Notes under the pieces: generated by a model
Databases searched by the model: none
What the model was told of the DNA's origin: nothing
What the model saw: the letters and a program-made list of their open reading frames with translations, nothing else
Shown here: positions 1 to 8,752 of the stretch, one piece after another
Numbering within the stretch: position 1 is the first letter of the stretch
Layout of the letters: each line of letters opens with the position of its first letter
Assembly: GCA_964515115.1 (NCBI GenBank)
Contig: CAZESB010000003.1
Coordinates: forward strand, 9,337 to 73,336
Direction: 5' to 3'
DNA length: 64,000 nucleotides
From: UBA1370 sp964515115
GTDB taxonomy: Bacteria > Patescibacteriota > Microgenomatia > UBA1400 > PJMF01
Translations under genes and position numbers: made by a program

Positions 1-1454
1 GGTAGGTCATTTTCTACCGGAATGTAAACATTAGCCATCTCAAAAACCGCTAAATTTTCTCTGGTGGTGTTATCCTCCAGCACTTGGATCAACGAGGGCT
101 GCAGCGATCGCCGGAGGTAAAGATGATCTTCGGTAAGTGGATTTTCCAACTTGAGGTGATTGGCTAGTGGCTGTCCGCTGGCTAGCGCCATGGCTTCGCT
201 GACGATGGAATAAGTGTACATTTCCTGCCAGCCGATGGCAGCCAGAAAACGTTTGATTTTAGTTTCCAGCTCAAAATTATTGTGTTCAGGTTTGTTGAGT
301 GGGATTTCTGTAACCATAAGTTGGCTGGGCAGATTGTGATAGCCATAAATTCTGGCAATTTCTTCAATGATGTCGGCGGCAATCTTGAGATCCGGGCGAA
401 AAGTGGGTGGCTGGATACTGAGCTGCTCCCCTGCTACGTTGACTTCGCAGCCCAAAATATTGAGAAGATGGACAATTTTTTCGGTTTCCAGTTGCAGGCC
501 CAAGTAGGCTTTAACTTTTGCTAGGGGCAGTATGACTTTGGCCGGCTGCCTTTCTCCGGGAAAATCGTCATAAAGTGGGCTGGCGACTTGAGCGCCGCAA
601 AGCTCGCGGTAAAGCTTGATTCCCAGTTTGAAAGTAGGCAAAGCCAGATGCGGATCAACCTGTTTTTCTTTAAGTTGGGCGGCCACGGTTCTGATTTGAT
701 GGGTCATCGAAGCAAAGCGAATTTTGCTGGCTTCAATCGAATCAATCAAAAGCAGCACGTTGCGGGTTTGGTCATCAATGGCGGTATTGGCCGTGCCTTT
801 AATGGAAGGCAGATCGATAATAGTACCCTCGCGGTTTTCAAAAACTACCTCGCCACCAACGGTTTCAAACTCAAGCTCATCCAAAGTCACAAATTTTTTG
901 CCCTTTTCCGCCGCTTTGATGATAATTTCACCGCCAAGAGCCAGGAGTTTGTCGTAATCAAAAGCGTGGACAGGGTGGCCAACTTCGTGAGTGATGTAGT
1001 TGGTGATGTCAATGACACTGTCGTGGACATTGATGTCGATTTGCCGCAGTCGCCTGGCCATCCACTCTGGGGTGGGGGTATGCTCGACGTTTTTGAGCAC
1101 TACTGCCATGATCCGCTCACAAAGCTCTGGGTCGTTCTCAATAGTCGGCAGCGGCAGCATTGCTTCTTCCCGAACGTCCGGCGCTAAAAAAACCTCTTCA
1201 TAACTGGGTTGTTTCAGTTGCGCCTTGATGCCGAACTGCTCCAAAATCACTGCCGCTTCCCGGGCGATGCCGCGCACCGACATACTATCGACTCGATTGG
1301 TAGTGACTTCAATGTCATAAACACTGTCGCCCTCCCGCTCATAGACGCGCTCAACTGAAGGGCCGGATAAAGAAAGATTGGTTTGGATAGTGGTCGGGTC
1401 AGCGTCCGTGTCTAGATGCTCGAGCAGCCATTGGTGAGGAATTAAAATGTTCAT
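1..1454 (-). CDS. pheT: Phenylalanine-tRNA ligase beta subunit, partial (C-terminus beyond window)
   Basis: Beta subunit of the cytoplasmic alpha2-beta2 phenylalanyl-tRNA synthetase. The minus frame is open from an ATG at 1454 to the window edge (484 codons). The start MNILIPHQWLLEHL matches the family N-terminus, and EVTTNRVDSMSVRGIAREAA is the usual TPNR-D-G-ARE block. In ordinary bacterial PheT about 100 residues of EMAP-like OB-fold tRNA-binding domain separate these two blocks; here they are only about 40 residues apart, so that domain is missing. The B3/B4 editing region, the B5 block (RPDLKIAADIIEEIARIYGY) and the start of the catalytic-like core follow. It lies 27 nt downstream of pheS in the same operon. 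Confidence 0.95.
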   Translation of the reverse strand, partial: MNILIPHQWLLEHLDTDADPTTIQTNLSLSGPSVERVYEREGDSVYDIEVTTNRVDSMSVRGIAREAAVILEQFGIKAQLKQPSYEEVFLAPDVREEAMLPLPTIENDPELCERIMAVVLKNVEHTPTPEWMARRLRQIDINVHDSVIDITNYITHEVGHPVHAFDYDKLLALGGEIIIKAAEKGKKFVTLDELEFETVGGEVVFENREGTIIDLPSIKGTANTAIDDQTRNVLLLIDSIEASKIRFASMTHQIRTVAAQLKEKQVDPHLALPTFKLGIKLYRELCGAQVASPLYDDFPGERQPAKVILPLAKVKAYLGLQLETEKIVHLLNILGCEVNVAGEQLSIQPPTFRPDLKIAADIIEEIARIYGYHNLPSQLMVTEIPLNKPEHNNFELETKIKRFLAAIGWQEMYTYSIVSEAMALASGQPLANHLKLENPLTEDHLYLRRSLQPSLIQVLEDNTTRENLAVFEMANVYIPVENDL

Positions 1455-1481
1455 GATTTGCCTTTGTTTTTGTCTTTTTGC

Positions 1482-2546
1482 CTAAAATTGTTCCAAAAAG
1501 CGAAGATCTGTACCATAAAGCTGGCGAATATCATCGAGATTCAGCCCTTCTTTGAGTGAGTAAGTCCGCTCTACCCCCCAGCCGAAAGCAAAACCGGTGT
1601 AAACTTCCGGATCAATGCCGCCCGCCTCAAGAACGTTGGGATGAACCATGCCCGCGCCGCCAACTTCGTGCCAGCCGGACTTGCAGAAACGGCATTTTTG
1701 CGGCTGGCCATTTTCATCAACCTGCCCTGCCAGCATGCCGGTGCCGTGACAGATGTGGCAGGAGAAATCGACTTCAAACGAAGGCTCGGTAAATTTAAAA
1801 TGAAACGGCCGAATCCGGCTTTTGGCCTCAGGTCCGTAAAATTCTTTGGCAAAATAGTCGATCGTGCCCTTGAGGTGCTGAATATTAATGCCCTGATCGA
1901 CCACCAAGCCTTCAAACTGGTGAAAAACTTGGGTATGGGTAGCGTCCTGCTGGCGACGGTAGGTGCGGCCGATATTGATCATCCTGATCGGCGGTTGGCC
2001 GAGGCGCTCCATTTCCCGAACTTGGCCGTTTGAGGTATGGGTAGTGAGGACCAGCTTGCCTTTTTCCGGATGTGCCGGCGCGTCGACAAAAAATGTTTCC
2101 CACTCGTCGCGGGCAGGATGGTTGGGCGGCATGTTCAAGGCTTCGAAAACATACCAGTCCCAGTCTACTTCCGGGTAGCTAACGCGGGTAAAACCAATTT
2201 TTTCAAAAATGTGAGTAATTTCCTCGATGGCCTGAGAGATGGGGTGAACACGACCAACTTTGGGCTGCAGGCCGGGGATGGTGAGGTCAACCCAGTCGAT
2301 CTGCTGCTCCCCTGCTTGACTGATTTTGGTGATGACGGTTTCCAGCTCGGTTTTCAGTTTGTTGAGCAACTGACCAGCAGCTGGTTTTTCCTCTGGGTTG
2401 ATGGTAGCAATTGACTTCACCAAGTTATTAAAAAGACCTTTTTTGCCCAAGTACTTGGTTTGCAGTACTTGGGGGTCCGGCTCGGTTTCTTGCTGAATTC
2501 TATCTTTAAGCTGGGCAGCTTGTTCCTGAAGTTCTGAAATTGTCAT
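1482..2546 (-). CDS. pheS: Phenylalanine-tRNA ligase alpha subunit
   Basis: Catalytic alpha subunit of phenylalanyl-tRNA synthetase (class II), 354 aa, close to the family length. An N-terminal coiled coil (residues 1-90) is followed by the class II core with HPISQAIEEITHIFEKIGF, the motif 2 region (RTYRRQQDATHTQVFHQFEG) and the motif 3 region (GFAFGWGVERTYSL). A CHIC...CRFC insertion sits between FTEPSFEVDFS and GAGMVHPNVLEAGG; a four-cysteine insertion at this place occurs in other bacterial PheS (thermophilic Clostridia, for example), so it is probably a zinc knuckle and not a novelty. Cotranscribed with pheT; a promoter and intrinsic terminator lie upstream. Confidence 0.97.
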   Translation of the reverse strand: MTISELQEQAAQLKDRIQQETEPDPQVLQTKYLGKKGLFNNLVKSIATINPEEKPAAGQLLNKLKTELETVITKISQAGEQQIDWVDLTIPGLQPKVGRVHPISQAIEEITHIFEKIGFTRVSYPEVDWDWYVFEALNMPPNHPARDEWETFFVDAPAHPEKGKLVLTTHTSNGQVREMERLGQPPIRMINIGRTYRRQQDATHTQVFHQFEGLVVDQGINIQHLKGTIDYFAKEFYGPEAKSRIRPFHFKFTEPSFEVDFSCHICHGTGMLAGQVDENGQPQKCRFCKSGWHEVGGAGMVHPNVLEAGGIDPEVYTGFAFGWGVERTYSLKEGLNLDDIRQLYGTDLRFLEQF

Positions 2547-2579
2547 AGCTTTTTCTATTATAAAGGTCTTTCCATTTTA

Positions 2580-2792
2580 CTACCAGCTATGCGATCCTCT
2601 TGACGCAACGTTTCCGTGGCCGGGACCTGCAGTGTTATGGTGGCCTTTTCTCTTTTTGGTTTCTCCGTTCGTTCGTCCGTTTGTTTGCGCCGTTGTTCCC
2701 GGACTGGACTCATGACCATTACCTGGCTCAACCAGATTCTGGATCTTAGCCTCAGTAGGCCTAGGTCTGCCACCTCCTCTTTCTTGATGCAT
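2580..2792 (-). CDS. Possible small hydrophilic protein upstream of pheS
   Basis: A 70-codon frame starting at an ATG with a well-placed AGAAAGG ribosome-binding site. The product would be Gly/Arg/Asn/Thr-rich with no hydrophobic core (for example MHQERGGGRPRPTEAKIQ) and no family I recognise. It lies after the leader terminator and 33 nt before pheS, so it would be the first gene of the pheST operon. The frame stays open upstream to a GTG at 2855 that has its own GGGGAGG site. Low-complexity composition makes it equally possible that this is simply leader RNA. Confidence 0.35.
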   Translation of the reverse strand: MHQERGGGRPRPTEAKIQNLVEPGNGHESSPGTTAQTNGRTNGETKKRKGHHNTAGPGHGNVASRGSHSW

Positions 2793-2817
2793 ATTTACCT
2801 TTCTGTCCCCGGGAACG

Positions 2818-2839
2818 AAAAAAGCTCCCTCTGGGGAGC
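2818..2839 (-). terminator. Intrinsic terminator in the pheST leader
   Basis: On the minus strand GCTCCC-CAGA-GGGAGC forms a 6-bp GC-rich stem followed by six T. It lies about 90 nt after the predicted start of transcription and about 270 nt before pheS. Upstream GGGGAG (2869-2874 on the complement) can pair with CTCCCC of the 5' arm, giving a possible antiterminator. Confidence 0.6.
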
Positions 2840-2933
2840 CTTTCTTGATATTCACGCACTAACCGCCTCCCCAATTAAGTTTTGGAGCTAAAGTAAAAAG
2901 CGGTAAAGTACTGTGCGCTGTACATGTGGAGGG

Positions 2934-2963
2934 ATTGTAACAGAGGTGATGGGCAAATGTCCA
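2934..2963 (-). promoter_or_regulatory. Predicted promoter of the pheST operon
   Basis: On the minus strand TGGACA (2958-2963) and TACAAT (2934-2939) are separated by 18 nt, five of six matches each to the sigma70 consensus. It reads towards the leader terminator and pheS. Confidence 0.55.
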
Positions 2964-2990
2964 GCCAATGTTATACTGATTACGTGGCTA

Positions 2991-3019
2991 TGGACAGATT
3001 ATTACTAAGTTAATAAAAT
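2991..3019 (+). promoter_or_regulatory. Predicted promoter of the penicillin-binding protein gene
   Basis: TGGACA (2991-2996), a 17-nt spacer and TAAAAT (3014-3019). Only 12 nt separate the -10 box from the ATG at 3032, so the transcript would be almost leaderless; no Shine-Dalgarno sequence is present. Confidence 0.6.
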
Positions 3020-3031
3020 GAGTGGCTGATT

Positions 3032-6007
3032 ATGCCGGAAGAGAAACTCAATCAGGCGCCTGACCTGGCAGCAAGTGACTATCCTGCCGGAGATGAATTT
3101 GCTGTAGATGTGGGTCAAACAACAGCGAAGGCGGGCTTTTTTAGCCGTCTCCAAGAGCAATTTACCCAATTCAAGGAAAATCCTCGGGAAACTTGGCATA
3201 ATATTAAAAAAGAGGCAGAAAAGAAAACCCAGATGCTTTTTAGAAAAAGAGCCCGTTCCAGAAGAAGATCCAATGTCGATCTTGAGCAGCAGCGCTTGAA
3301 AAATATCAAGCTACTTCGTTTGGGGGCGATGGGGGCGATGGTTGGCGTTGTCTTGATGATTATTGCTTTTTTTGGCGCTTTCGCTTGGTACTCCCGCGAA
3401 CTGCCCAAACCGGGTGAAGTGGTGCGCCGCCAAGGTTTCAGCACCAAAATTTACGCCCGTAATGGTGAAATTTTGTACGATCTCTATAACGACGAACGGC
3501 GCACCCCAGTCAGCTTCGACCAAATTCCAGATTCCCTTAAACAAGCCGTAGTGGCGGTGGAAGATAAAGATTTCTACAACCACAAAGGCTTTGATATCAT
3601 GACCGTCTTCCGGATCCCTTACAATATGGTTTTTCGCAATCGGGTGGTGGGTGGCTCTACCCTCACCCAGCAGTTGGTGAAAAACGCCCTTTTGACCAAT
3701 GAGCGCAGCGTAGAGAGGAAATTTAAGGAGTTGGTGCTATCGCTGCAGATTGAGCGCACTTTCACTAAAGACGAAATTTTGGAAATGTATCTAAACGAAG
3801 CCCCTTATGGCGGCACTGCCTGGGGCATTGGTACGGCTTCAGAACTGTATTTCAACAAGCCCGTTTCTGAACTTAGCCTGGTGGAATCAGCTATTCTAGC
3901 TGGCTTGCCGCAACGTCCGACCGCTTATTCTCCCTACACCGGCAAAACCGATGAAGACGGTACTCCGCTTTGGCAGGTCCGCACCAGAGGAGTGTTGCGC
4001 AGAATGTTTGAAGATGGTTATTTGACTGAATTGGCTTATGAAGATGCTCTCTCTCAACTTGACCAAGTCGAGTTTGAACGCTCACAACTTGATATTAAGG
4101 CGCCACATTTTGTCTTTTATGTCCGTGATCTGTTGGCAGAAATGTACGGTGAAGAACTGGTAGAAACTGGCGGTTTTAAAGTGACTACCACTCTTGATGT
4201 CGCTCTGCACGACCAGGCACAAAGTATAGTTCTGGAAGAAGTAGAAAAAGTTGAAGCAAGTCTCAATATCACCAACGGCGCTACCTTGATTATGGATCCA
4301 CGCAATGGCGAAGTTCTCAGTATGGTTGGCAGTCGCGACTACAGCAATTCGGAGATTGGCGGCCAATATAATGTCGTTGTTGATGGTTTAAGGCAGCCCG
4401 GATCAGCTATCAAGCCACTGACTTATTTGGCTTTGCTCCAGCGTGGCTATACTCCCGCCAGCGTTTTGGTAGACGTGCCGACTACTTTCCAGGCTTCTGC
4501 CAATGATCAACCCTACACGCCGCAGAATTACGATGGCCAGTTTCGAGGGCCGGTGAGTGTGCGCAACAGCTTGGGTAGCTCGCTCAACATCCCGGCAGTC
4601 AAAGCGCTTGGTATTGTTGGAGTGGAAAACTTCCTTGAACTAGCTTATGGCCTGGGTTTGAACACCCTTGAACCTACAAAGGGAAATTTGCAGAAATTTG
4701 GACTGGCTGTCACCCTGGGTGGCGCGGAAGTTCACATGATTGATTTGGCCACCGCCTACTCTGCTTTTGCCAACAGCGGTAAGAAAATCGAACCCGTAGC
4801 CATTCTCAAAGTGGAAGATAAAGACGGTAACGTGATGTACGAACATCGTGAGGTGGAAGGCAAGCAAATTATCAAAGAAGAAGAAGCTTTTCTAATCAGC
4901 AACATCCTGTCCGACAACAACGCCCGGACAATGGCTTTTGGCGCCAACTCCCTGCTCAATACCGGCCGCCCGATTGCGGTCAAAACCGGGACTACCAACG
5001 AGTTCAAAGACAACTGGGCTATTGGTTGGAGTCGTGAAGTCTTGGTAGCAACTTGGGTGGGTAATAATGATGGTACCGCCATGCACTCAGTAGCTTCTGG
5101 TATTTCTGGTGCTACTCCTATTTGGCGGCGGGTGATTTTGGCGGCTTTGGAGCATGGATATGGCGCGCCGGAATGGCCGGTGCCGTCTGGGGTTGAACAG
5201 GTGCAGGTAGATCAGATTTCCGGCTACCCAGAGCACCATGGTTTTCCCACTAAAACCGAGTGGTTTATCAAAAACACCCTACCGTCTTTGCCGGATCCGC
5301 TTCACGCCATGCTGAAAGTTTGCAGAGAGGATGGTCAGTATAGGCTGGCTAATGATGCCGATGTTTTGCGAGGCAGATACGAAGAAAGGGAGTACATTGT
5401 TCTCAAAGAAGATGACCCGGTCAGTAAAGACGGCACCAACCGCTGGCAACTTGGTATTGATGCCTGGTTGGAGCGGGTTGACAACGAAAGGTATCAGTAT
5501 CCAACCGAATATTGTGGTGAGGCTGGCGCGGTTTACGTCACTATTTCCGAGCCGAAAGACAAGGAAAATTTCAGCGGCGAGGATATCAACGTTAAGATTG
5601 AAGCCAACTCTTCTGCAGGTGTGGAGAAAATTGAGCTTTATGTTAATGGTAGTCGCAGAGAAACCATCAATGATCGCAAATATGAAGGCAAGCTTAACCT
5701 ACCCAAAGGCAAATACACGCTGAGAGCTATTGCCTACTCTCGTGATGGGGACAAACATGAGAGCTCTGAGAGACGCATTGGTACCGGCGGCATGAAATGG
5801 GATGAAGAAGAAGTGGTGTATGCCTGCAACTCCAGGTGTGAAAACAACGCTCAGTGCCGCACAGCTGATTCAGATTTCATTTGTCACAATGGTAGGTGTC
5901 GGCTGGAGGATAATCCTAGTTCCAACCAGTGTAACCCGCCAGCTACCGCTTCTCCTACTCCCTCTCCTTCTGGTTCAGGCGGCGGCGATGAAGATGACGA
6001 AGATTAA
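3032..6007 (+). CDS. Bifunctional penicillin-binding protein 1A-type (transglycosylase/transpeptidase)
   Basis: Class A PBP of 991 aa that polymerises and cross-links peptidoglycan at the outer face of the membrane. A cytoplasmic basic N-terminus precedes one membrane helix (about 96-120). The GT51 domain shows VEDKDFYNHKG (E177), GGSTLTQQLVKN (207-218) and the IERTFTKDEILEMYLN block. The transpeptidase has SAIK (S458), SLN (517-519) and KTGT (651-654). After the catalytic domain come an Ig-like repeat (about 835-925), a short segment with eight cysteines (about 932-975) and a Thr/Pro/Ser then Asp/Glu tail. The extra C-terminal modules are unusual and may contact the wall or surface. The gene converges on the next gene and overlaps its end by 53 nt. 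Confidence 0.95.
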   Translation: MPEEKLNQAPDLAASDYPAGDEFAVDVGQTTAKAGFFSRLQEQFTQFKENPRETWHNIKKEAEKKTQMLFRKRARSRRRSNVDLEQQRLKNIKLLRLGAMGAMVGVVLMIIAFFGAFAWYSRELPKPGEVVRRQGFSTKIYARNGEILYDLYNDERRTPVSFDQIPDSLKQAVVAVEDKDFYNHKGFDIMTVFRIPYNMVFRNRVVGGSTLTQQLVKNALLTNERSVERKFKELVLSLQIERTFTKDEILEMYLNEAPYGGTAWGIGTASELYFNKPVSELSLVESAILAGLPQRPTAYSPYTGKTDEDGTPLWQVRTRGVLRRMFEDGYLTELAYEDALSQLDQVEFERSQLDIKAPHFVFYVRDLLAEMYGEELVETGGFKVTTTLDVALHDQAQSIVLEEVEKVEASLNITNGATLIMDPRNGEVLSMVGSRDYSNSEIGGQYNVVVDGLRQPGSAIKPLTYLALLQRGYTPASVLVDVPTTFQASANDQPYTPQNYDGQFRGPVSVRNSLGSSLNIPAVKALGIVGVENFLELAYGLGLNTLEPTKGNLQKFGLAVTLGGAEVHMIDLATAYSAFANSGKKIEPVAILKVEDKDGNVMYEHREVEGKQIIKEEEAFLISNILSDNNARTMAFGANSLLNTGRPIAVKTGTTNEFKDNWAIGWSREVLVATWVGNNDGTAMHSVASGISGATPIWRRVILAALEHGYGAPEWPVPSGVEQVQVDQISGYPEHHGFPTKTEWFIKNTLPSLPDPLHAMLKVCREDGQYRLANDADVLRGRYEEREYIVLKEDDPVSKDGTNRWQLGIDAWLERVDNERYQYPTEYCGEAGAVYVTISEPKDKENFSGEDINVKIEANSSAGVEKIELYVNGSRRETINDRKYEGKLNLPKGKYTLRAIAYSRDGDKHESSERRIGTGGMKWDEEEVVYACNSRCENNAQCRTADSDFICHNGRCRLEDNPSSNQCNPPATASPTPSPSGSGGGDEDDED

Positions 6008-7277
6008 GCTGTCCGGCCGTCAGCAACGCGGCCATGACAAACAATAACATCCCCGGGAAAAGGGTAAGTAGGTAATGATCCAAAGCCAAGGCTGGCGTGA
6101 GCACAATTGCTGCCAGCAAAATGCGATTACCTTGATTGTGCTGTTTCAGCAGGAAGAATAAAGCTATCGAGAAAATTATGCCAGCCAGGCCGGTTTCTGC
6201 CAGCCAGAGCAGTCCACCATGATGCGCCGGCTGAACAAAACGCACCACTTCTCTTTCCGGACTGTATTGCTCAACGTATCTGGTAAAAGAATTCAAACCC
6301 ACGCCGGCAAGAAGATTGGAACCACCCATTCTCAGTGCCGCGGTATTGAGGTAGCTACGGCGCAGCAGCGAATTTTGTTCCATTAGAGGGAGGGATAAAC
6401 CATTAGCGGCGCAGAAGTAAATCACTATAGGCGCGGCGATGAAAATCGCCGCCGCCAAGCTCAGCAGCACTTTTTTTTGTTTCAGCAAAAAGGCGATCAG
6501 ACCTAATCCTAAAACCAGCCAGGAGGAAATTGAAAAAGTTAGCGCCAAAGTGATAGTGCCAACAATACTGGCCAGGCCAGCCAGCAGAGATTTCCAAATG
6601 GGGTTGGTTTTCGCGGAAAAAACAGCCAACCAGATTGTCAGTAGATAAATGGCCAAAAATCCGCCCAACAGATTGGGATGGGCAGTAGTGCCGTAAGGCA
6701 GCACCAGCTCTTTGCCTTGCAGGGTTGTTTTAGCCAGGCCAATGTAGCTGGAAATATTCGGTTCGCCCAGCAGATTGTAGCCATAAACGGCGGTTTGTTG
6801 GACAAACTGGTAAATGCCTATTAAGGATTGAAAAATAACAGTGATAATCAGGGCCAGAAAAATGGCGGTGGGAATTGTTTTTGTCGGTTTGTTTGGCTGG
6901 AGCAGAGTTTTGGCGCTCAACATCAAAGTCCAGATTAAAAGCAAATTTCCCAACTGCCAAGAACCAGTGAGAGGTGCTTGCCAGATGGTGTTGGCGGCAA
7001 TGGCCACGGCCGAAATTAATAACAGCCCTGACAGCCATGGCTGCCGACGCAGCGGAGTTAAAATTGCGGCAGGCTTGAGGCTTCTGTTGCTGATGGCTTT
7101 GAAGAGCGTCATCAGTACAAAGGCAACGACAAAAATTTGGGAAAGATAAAGTTTGGGGATTAAGTAATCTACTCTCAGGCCACTGACATAGGAAAATTGC
7201 TCGGTTAAATTAAGAAAAAGGTTGGTGGGTGCCAAAAATATGATAGCTGAAAGCAAGAAAATTAAGACTTTGTTCAT
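5955..7277 (-). CDS. O-antigen ligase/polymerase-like membrane protein (Wzy_C type)
   Basis: About 440 aa with ten or more hydrophobic helices. The central HPNLLGGFLAIYLL and the C-terminal GVGLNSF ... VQPAHHGGLLWLAETG pattern are typical of the O-antigen ligase/polymerase superfamily (PF04932), which joins glycan repeat units or transfers them to an acceptor. The substrate cannot be deduced. I chose the ATG at 7277 (MNKVLIFLLSAIIF) because it begins directly with the first helix; an in-frame upstream start at 7361 would add 28 residues overlapping the rplT terminator. No Shine-Dalgarno is seen. It may make a surface glycan; no other glycan genes are adjacent. Confidence 0.8.
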   Translation of the reverse strand: MNKVLIFLLSAIIFLAPTNLFLNLTEQFSYVSGLRVDYLIPKLYLSQIFVVAFVLMTLFKAISNRSLKPAAILTPLRRQPWLSGLLLISAVAIAANTIWQAPLTGSWQLGNLLLIWTLMLSAKTLLQPNKPTKTIPTAIFLALIITVIFQSLIGIYQFVQQTAVYGYNLLGEPNISSYIGLAKTTLQGKELVLPYGTTAHPNLLGGFLAIYLLTIWLAVFSAKTNPIWKSLLAGLASIVGTITLALTFSISSWLVLGLGLIAFLLKQKKVLLSLAAAIFIAAPIVIYFCAANGLSLPLMEQNSLLRRSYLNTAALRMGGSNLLAGVGLNSFTRYVEQYSPEREVVRFVQPAHHGGLLWLAETGLAGIIFSIALFFLLKQHNQGNRILLAAIVLTPALALDHYLLTLFPGMLLFVMAALLTAGQLNLRHLHRRRLNQKERE

Positions 7278-7320
7278 CTTGAGTATATGGGTATAGATAT
7301 CATACCGATTGGCGGGTATT

Positions 7321-7355
7321 AAAAAAGCCCCAGCTGGCAGCCGCCAGCTGGGGCT
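7321..7355 (-). terminator. Intrinsic terminator of the infC-rpmI-rplT operon
   Basis: A perfect 13-bp stem (7326-7338 with 7343-7355) with a 4-nt loop, followed on the minus strand by six T. It starts 18 nt after the rplT stop codon. Confidence 0.93.
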
Positions 7356-7373
7356 AATCACTACGAAAAAAAC

Positions 7374-7730
7374 TTACTTGCCTTTCACCTTCTCGACTAC
7401 AGCCTTAAAAGCCGGAAAATCATTTACCGCCAATTCACTGAGCATTTTTCTGTTGAGTTCCACTTTAGCAGCCTTAAGATCACTAATGAAGCTCGAATAA
7501 TTGTAGCTAGCATCAGCCTCTTTGACCGCGGCGCTGATACGAGTAATCCAGAGTTTACGGAAGTCACGTTTACGGAGTTTCCGGCCGACGTAGGCGTATT
7601 GGCCGGCGTGAAGCACCGCTTCTTTGGCGCGCTTATACAAGCGGCTGTTGGTACCGCGGTAGCCTTTGGCTAGTTTTAAAATTTTATTGTGGCGTTTTCT
7701 TCTGGTCGTGCCAGTTTTCGTTCTTGCCAT
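7374..7730 (-). CDS. rplT: 50S ribosomal protein L20
   Basis: 118 aa, full length for bacterial L20, an early 23S-binding assembly protein. The basic N-terminal helix (KTGTTRRKRHNKILKLAKGY), RRLYKRAKEAVLHAGQYAY-like block and the LWITRISAAVKE segment are diagnostic. It is the last gene of infC-rpmI-rplT, the standard bacterial order, and is followed by a strong terminator. In many bacteria L20 represses this operon; a binding site was not identified here. Confidence 0.98.
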   Translation of the reverse strand: MARTKTGTTRRKRHNKILKLAKGYRGTNSRLYKRAKEAVLHAGQYAYVGRKLRKRDFRKLWITRISAAVKEADASYNYSSFISDLKAAKVELNRKMLSELAVNDFPAFKAVVEKVKGK

Positions 7731-7802
7731 ATTGACTTTCTCGCCCGGTGCTATTCGCTGAGGGCCGGCAGGTAGACCTGCCTGTTAATTTTACTGACTA
7801 AG

Positions 7803-8006
7803 CTAAGCTTGCCCAATCATTTGCTTGATTTTTTTAGCCACCTTACCAGTGACTTCAATCGGCTTGCGGTATTTTCTGATAGCTTTTTTGCTCTTTTTAC
7901 GTCTGAGATGGCGCATATTTTGCGAACGCCTTAAGACTTTGCCGGTTTTGGTGACTTTAAAACGGCGAGTCACTCCTTTTCTGGTTTTCTGTTTAATTTT
8001 TTTCAT
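7803..8006 (-). CDS. rpmI: 50S ribosomal protein L35
   Basis: 67 aa, normal length. The sequence MKKIKQKTRKGVTRRFKVTK and the later RRSQNMRHLRRKKSKKAIR stretch are typical of L35, a small basic 23S-binding protein. A clear AAAGGAG site lies 4 nt before the ATG. It sits between infC (24 nt away) and rplT (72 nt away) in the conserved order. Confidence 0.97.
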   Translation of the reverse strand: MKKIKQKTRKGVTRRFKVTKTGKVLRRSQNMRHLRRKKSKKAIRKYRKPIEVTGKVAKKIKQMIGQA

Positions 8007-8030
8007 TCTTCTCCTTTGCCTTTATTGCCT

Positions 8031-8564
8031 TTAGTTTTTAGCCGGCATTAGTTGGGCAATTAATTTTTTGCCCAGCAATTTTGGTTCCATTTCTACCGCA
8101 GCCATATCTTTGGTGGCTTCGATGACATTCGCGAAAATATCGTAGCCAAATTCTTTTTTAGTAATGGCTCTACCCTTAAACATCAGGCTGAGACGGACTT
8201 TATCACCTTTTTCCAGAAAGCTTTTAACTTTTTTAAGCCTGGATTCAAAATCACCCGCTCCCATAAAGGGTGTAAAACGGACTTCTTTAATGTCTTGTGA
8301 CTTAGATTTTTTTCTGCTGGCAGCATTTTTCTGCTGAAGCTGATACTTGTATTTGGCCAGTTCAATAATTTTGGCAACCGGCGGATTGGTTTGTCCGGTG
8401 ATCAAAACTAAATCTTTATCCTGCTCTTTTGCTCTAGCGATAGCTTCTCTGGTAGGCATGACGCCTACTTGCTCGCCTTTTTCGTCAATGACCCTGACTT
8501 CATCAGCCCTGATAAATTGATTGTGAGCAATACGATCTTTTCTTTTGTATGGATTATGTGCCAC
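8031..8564 (-). CDS. infC: Translation initiation factor IF-3
   Basis: 177 aa, both IF-3 domains present: the N-domain (NQFIRADEVRVIDEKGEQVG) joined by a lysine-rich linker to the C-domain (KKSKSQDIKEVRFTPFMGAGDFESR). It binds the 30S subunit and checks start codons. The start is GTG with AAAGGAT upstream, not the rare ATT/ATC start known from infC of other bacteria. First gene of infC-rpmI-rplT, with its own predicted promoter just upstream. Confidence 0.97.
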   Translation of the reverse strand: MAHNPYKRKDRIAHNQFIRADEVRVIDEKGEQVGVMPTREAIARAKEQDKDLVLITGQTNPPVAKIIELAKYKYQLQQKNAASRKKSKSQDIKEVRFTPFMGAGDFESRLKKVKSFLEKGDKVRLSLMFKGRAITKKEFGYDIFANVIEATKDMAAVEMEPKLLGKKLIAQLMPAKN

Positions 8565-8608
8565 TTTTTTCTACTATCCTTTCTCTTTGATACAGCTGAA
8601 CGGATGGA

Positions 8609-8636
8609 ATTATAACTTATTTTAGCCTGATAACAA
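8609..8636 (-). promoter_or_regulatory. Predicted promoter of infC
   Basis: On the minus strand TTGTTA (8631-8636), a 16-nt spacer and a consensus TATAAT (8609-8614), 44 nt before the infC start. A second TATAAT lies further upstream at 8665-8670, without a good -35. Confidence 0.5.
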
Positions 8637-8752
8637 AGCCACAGTTCCATTTTTCAGAGAAGTTATTATATCAGATTCCACTCGAGGGGGATAGGGAAAG
8701 AATGGAACGCGCAAATACTACCCACCTGTCACAATGGTTGCCAGATTATTAC

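Noticed and set aside
1700..1760. Four-cysteine insertion in PheS as a novelty
   Set aside because: Similar CxxC pairs at this position are known in PheS of other bacteria.
2547..2933. T-box riboswitch before pheST
   Set aside because: The conserved T-box sequence and specifier loop could not be found.
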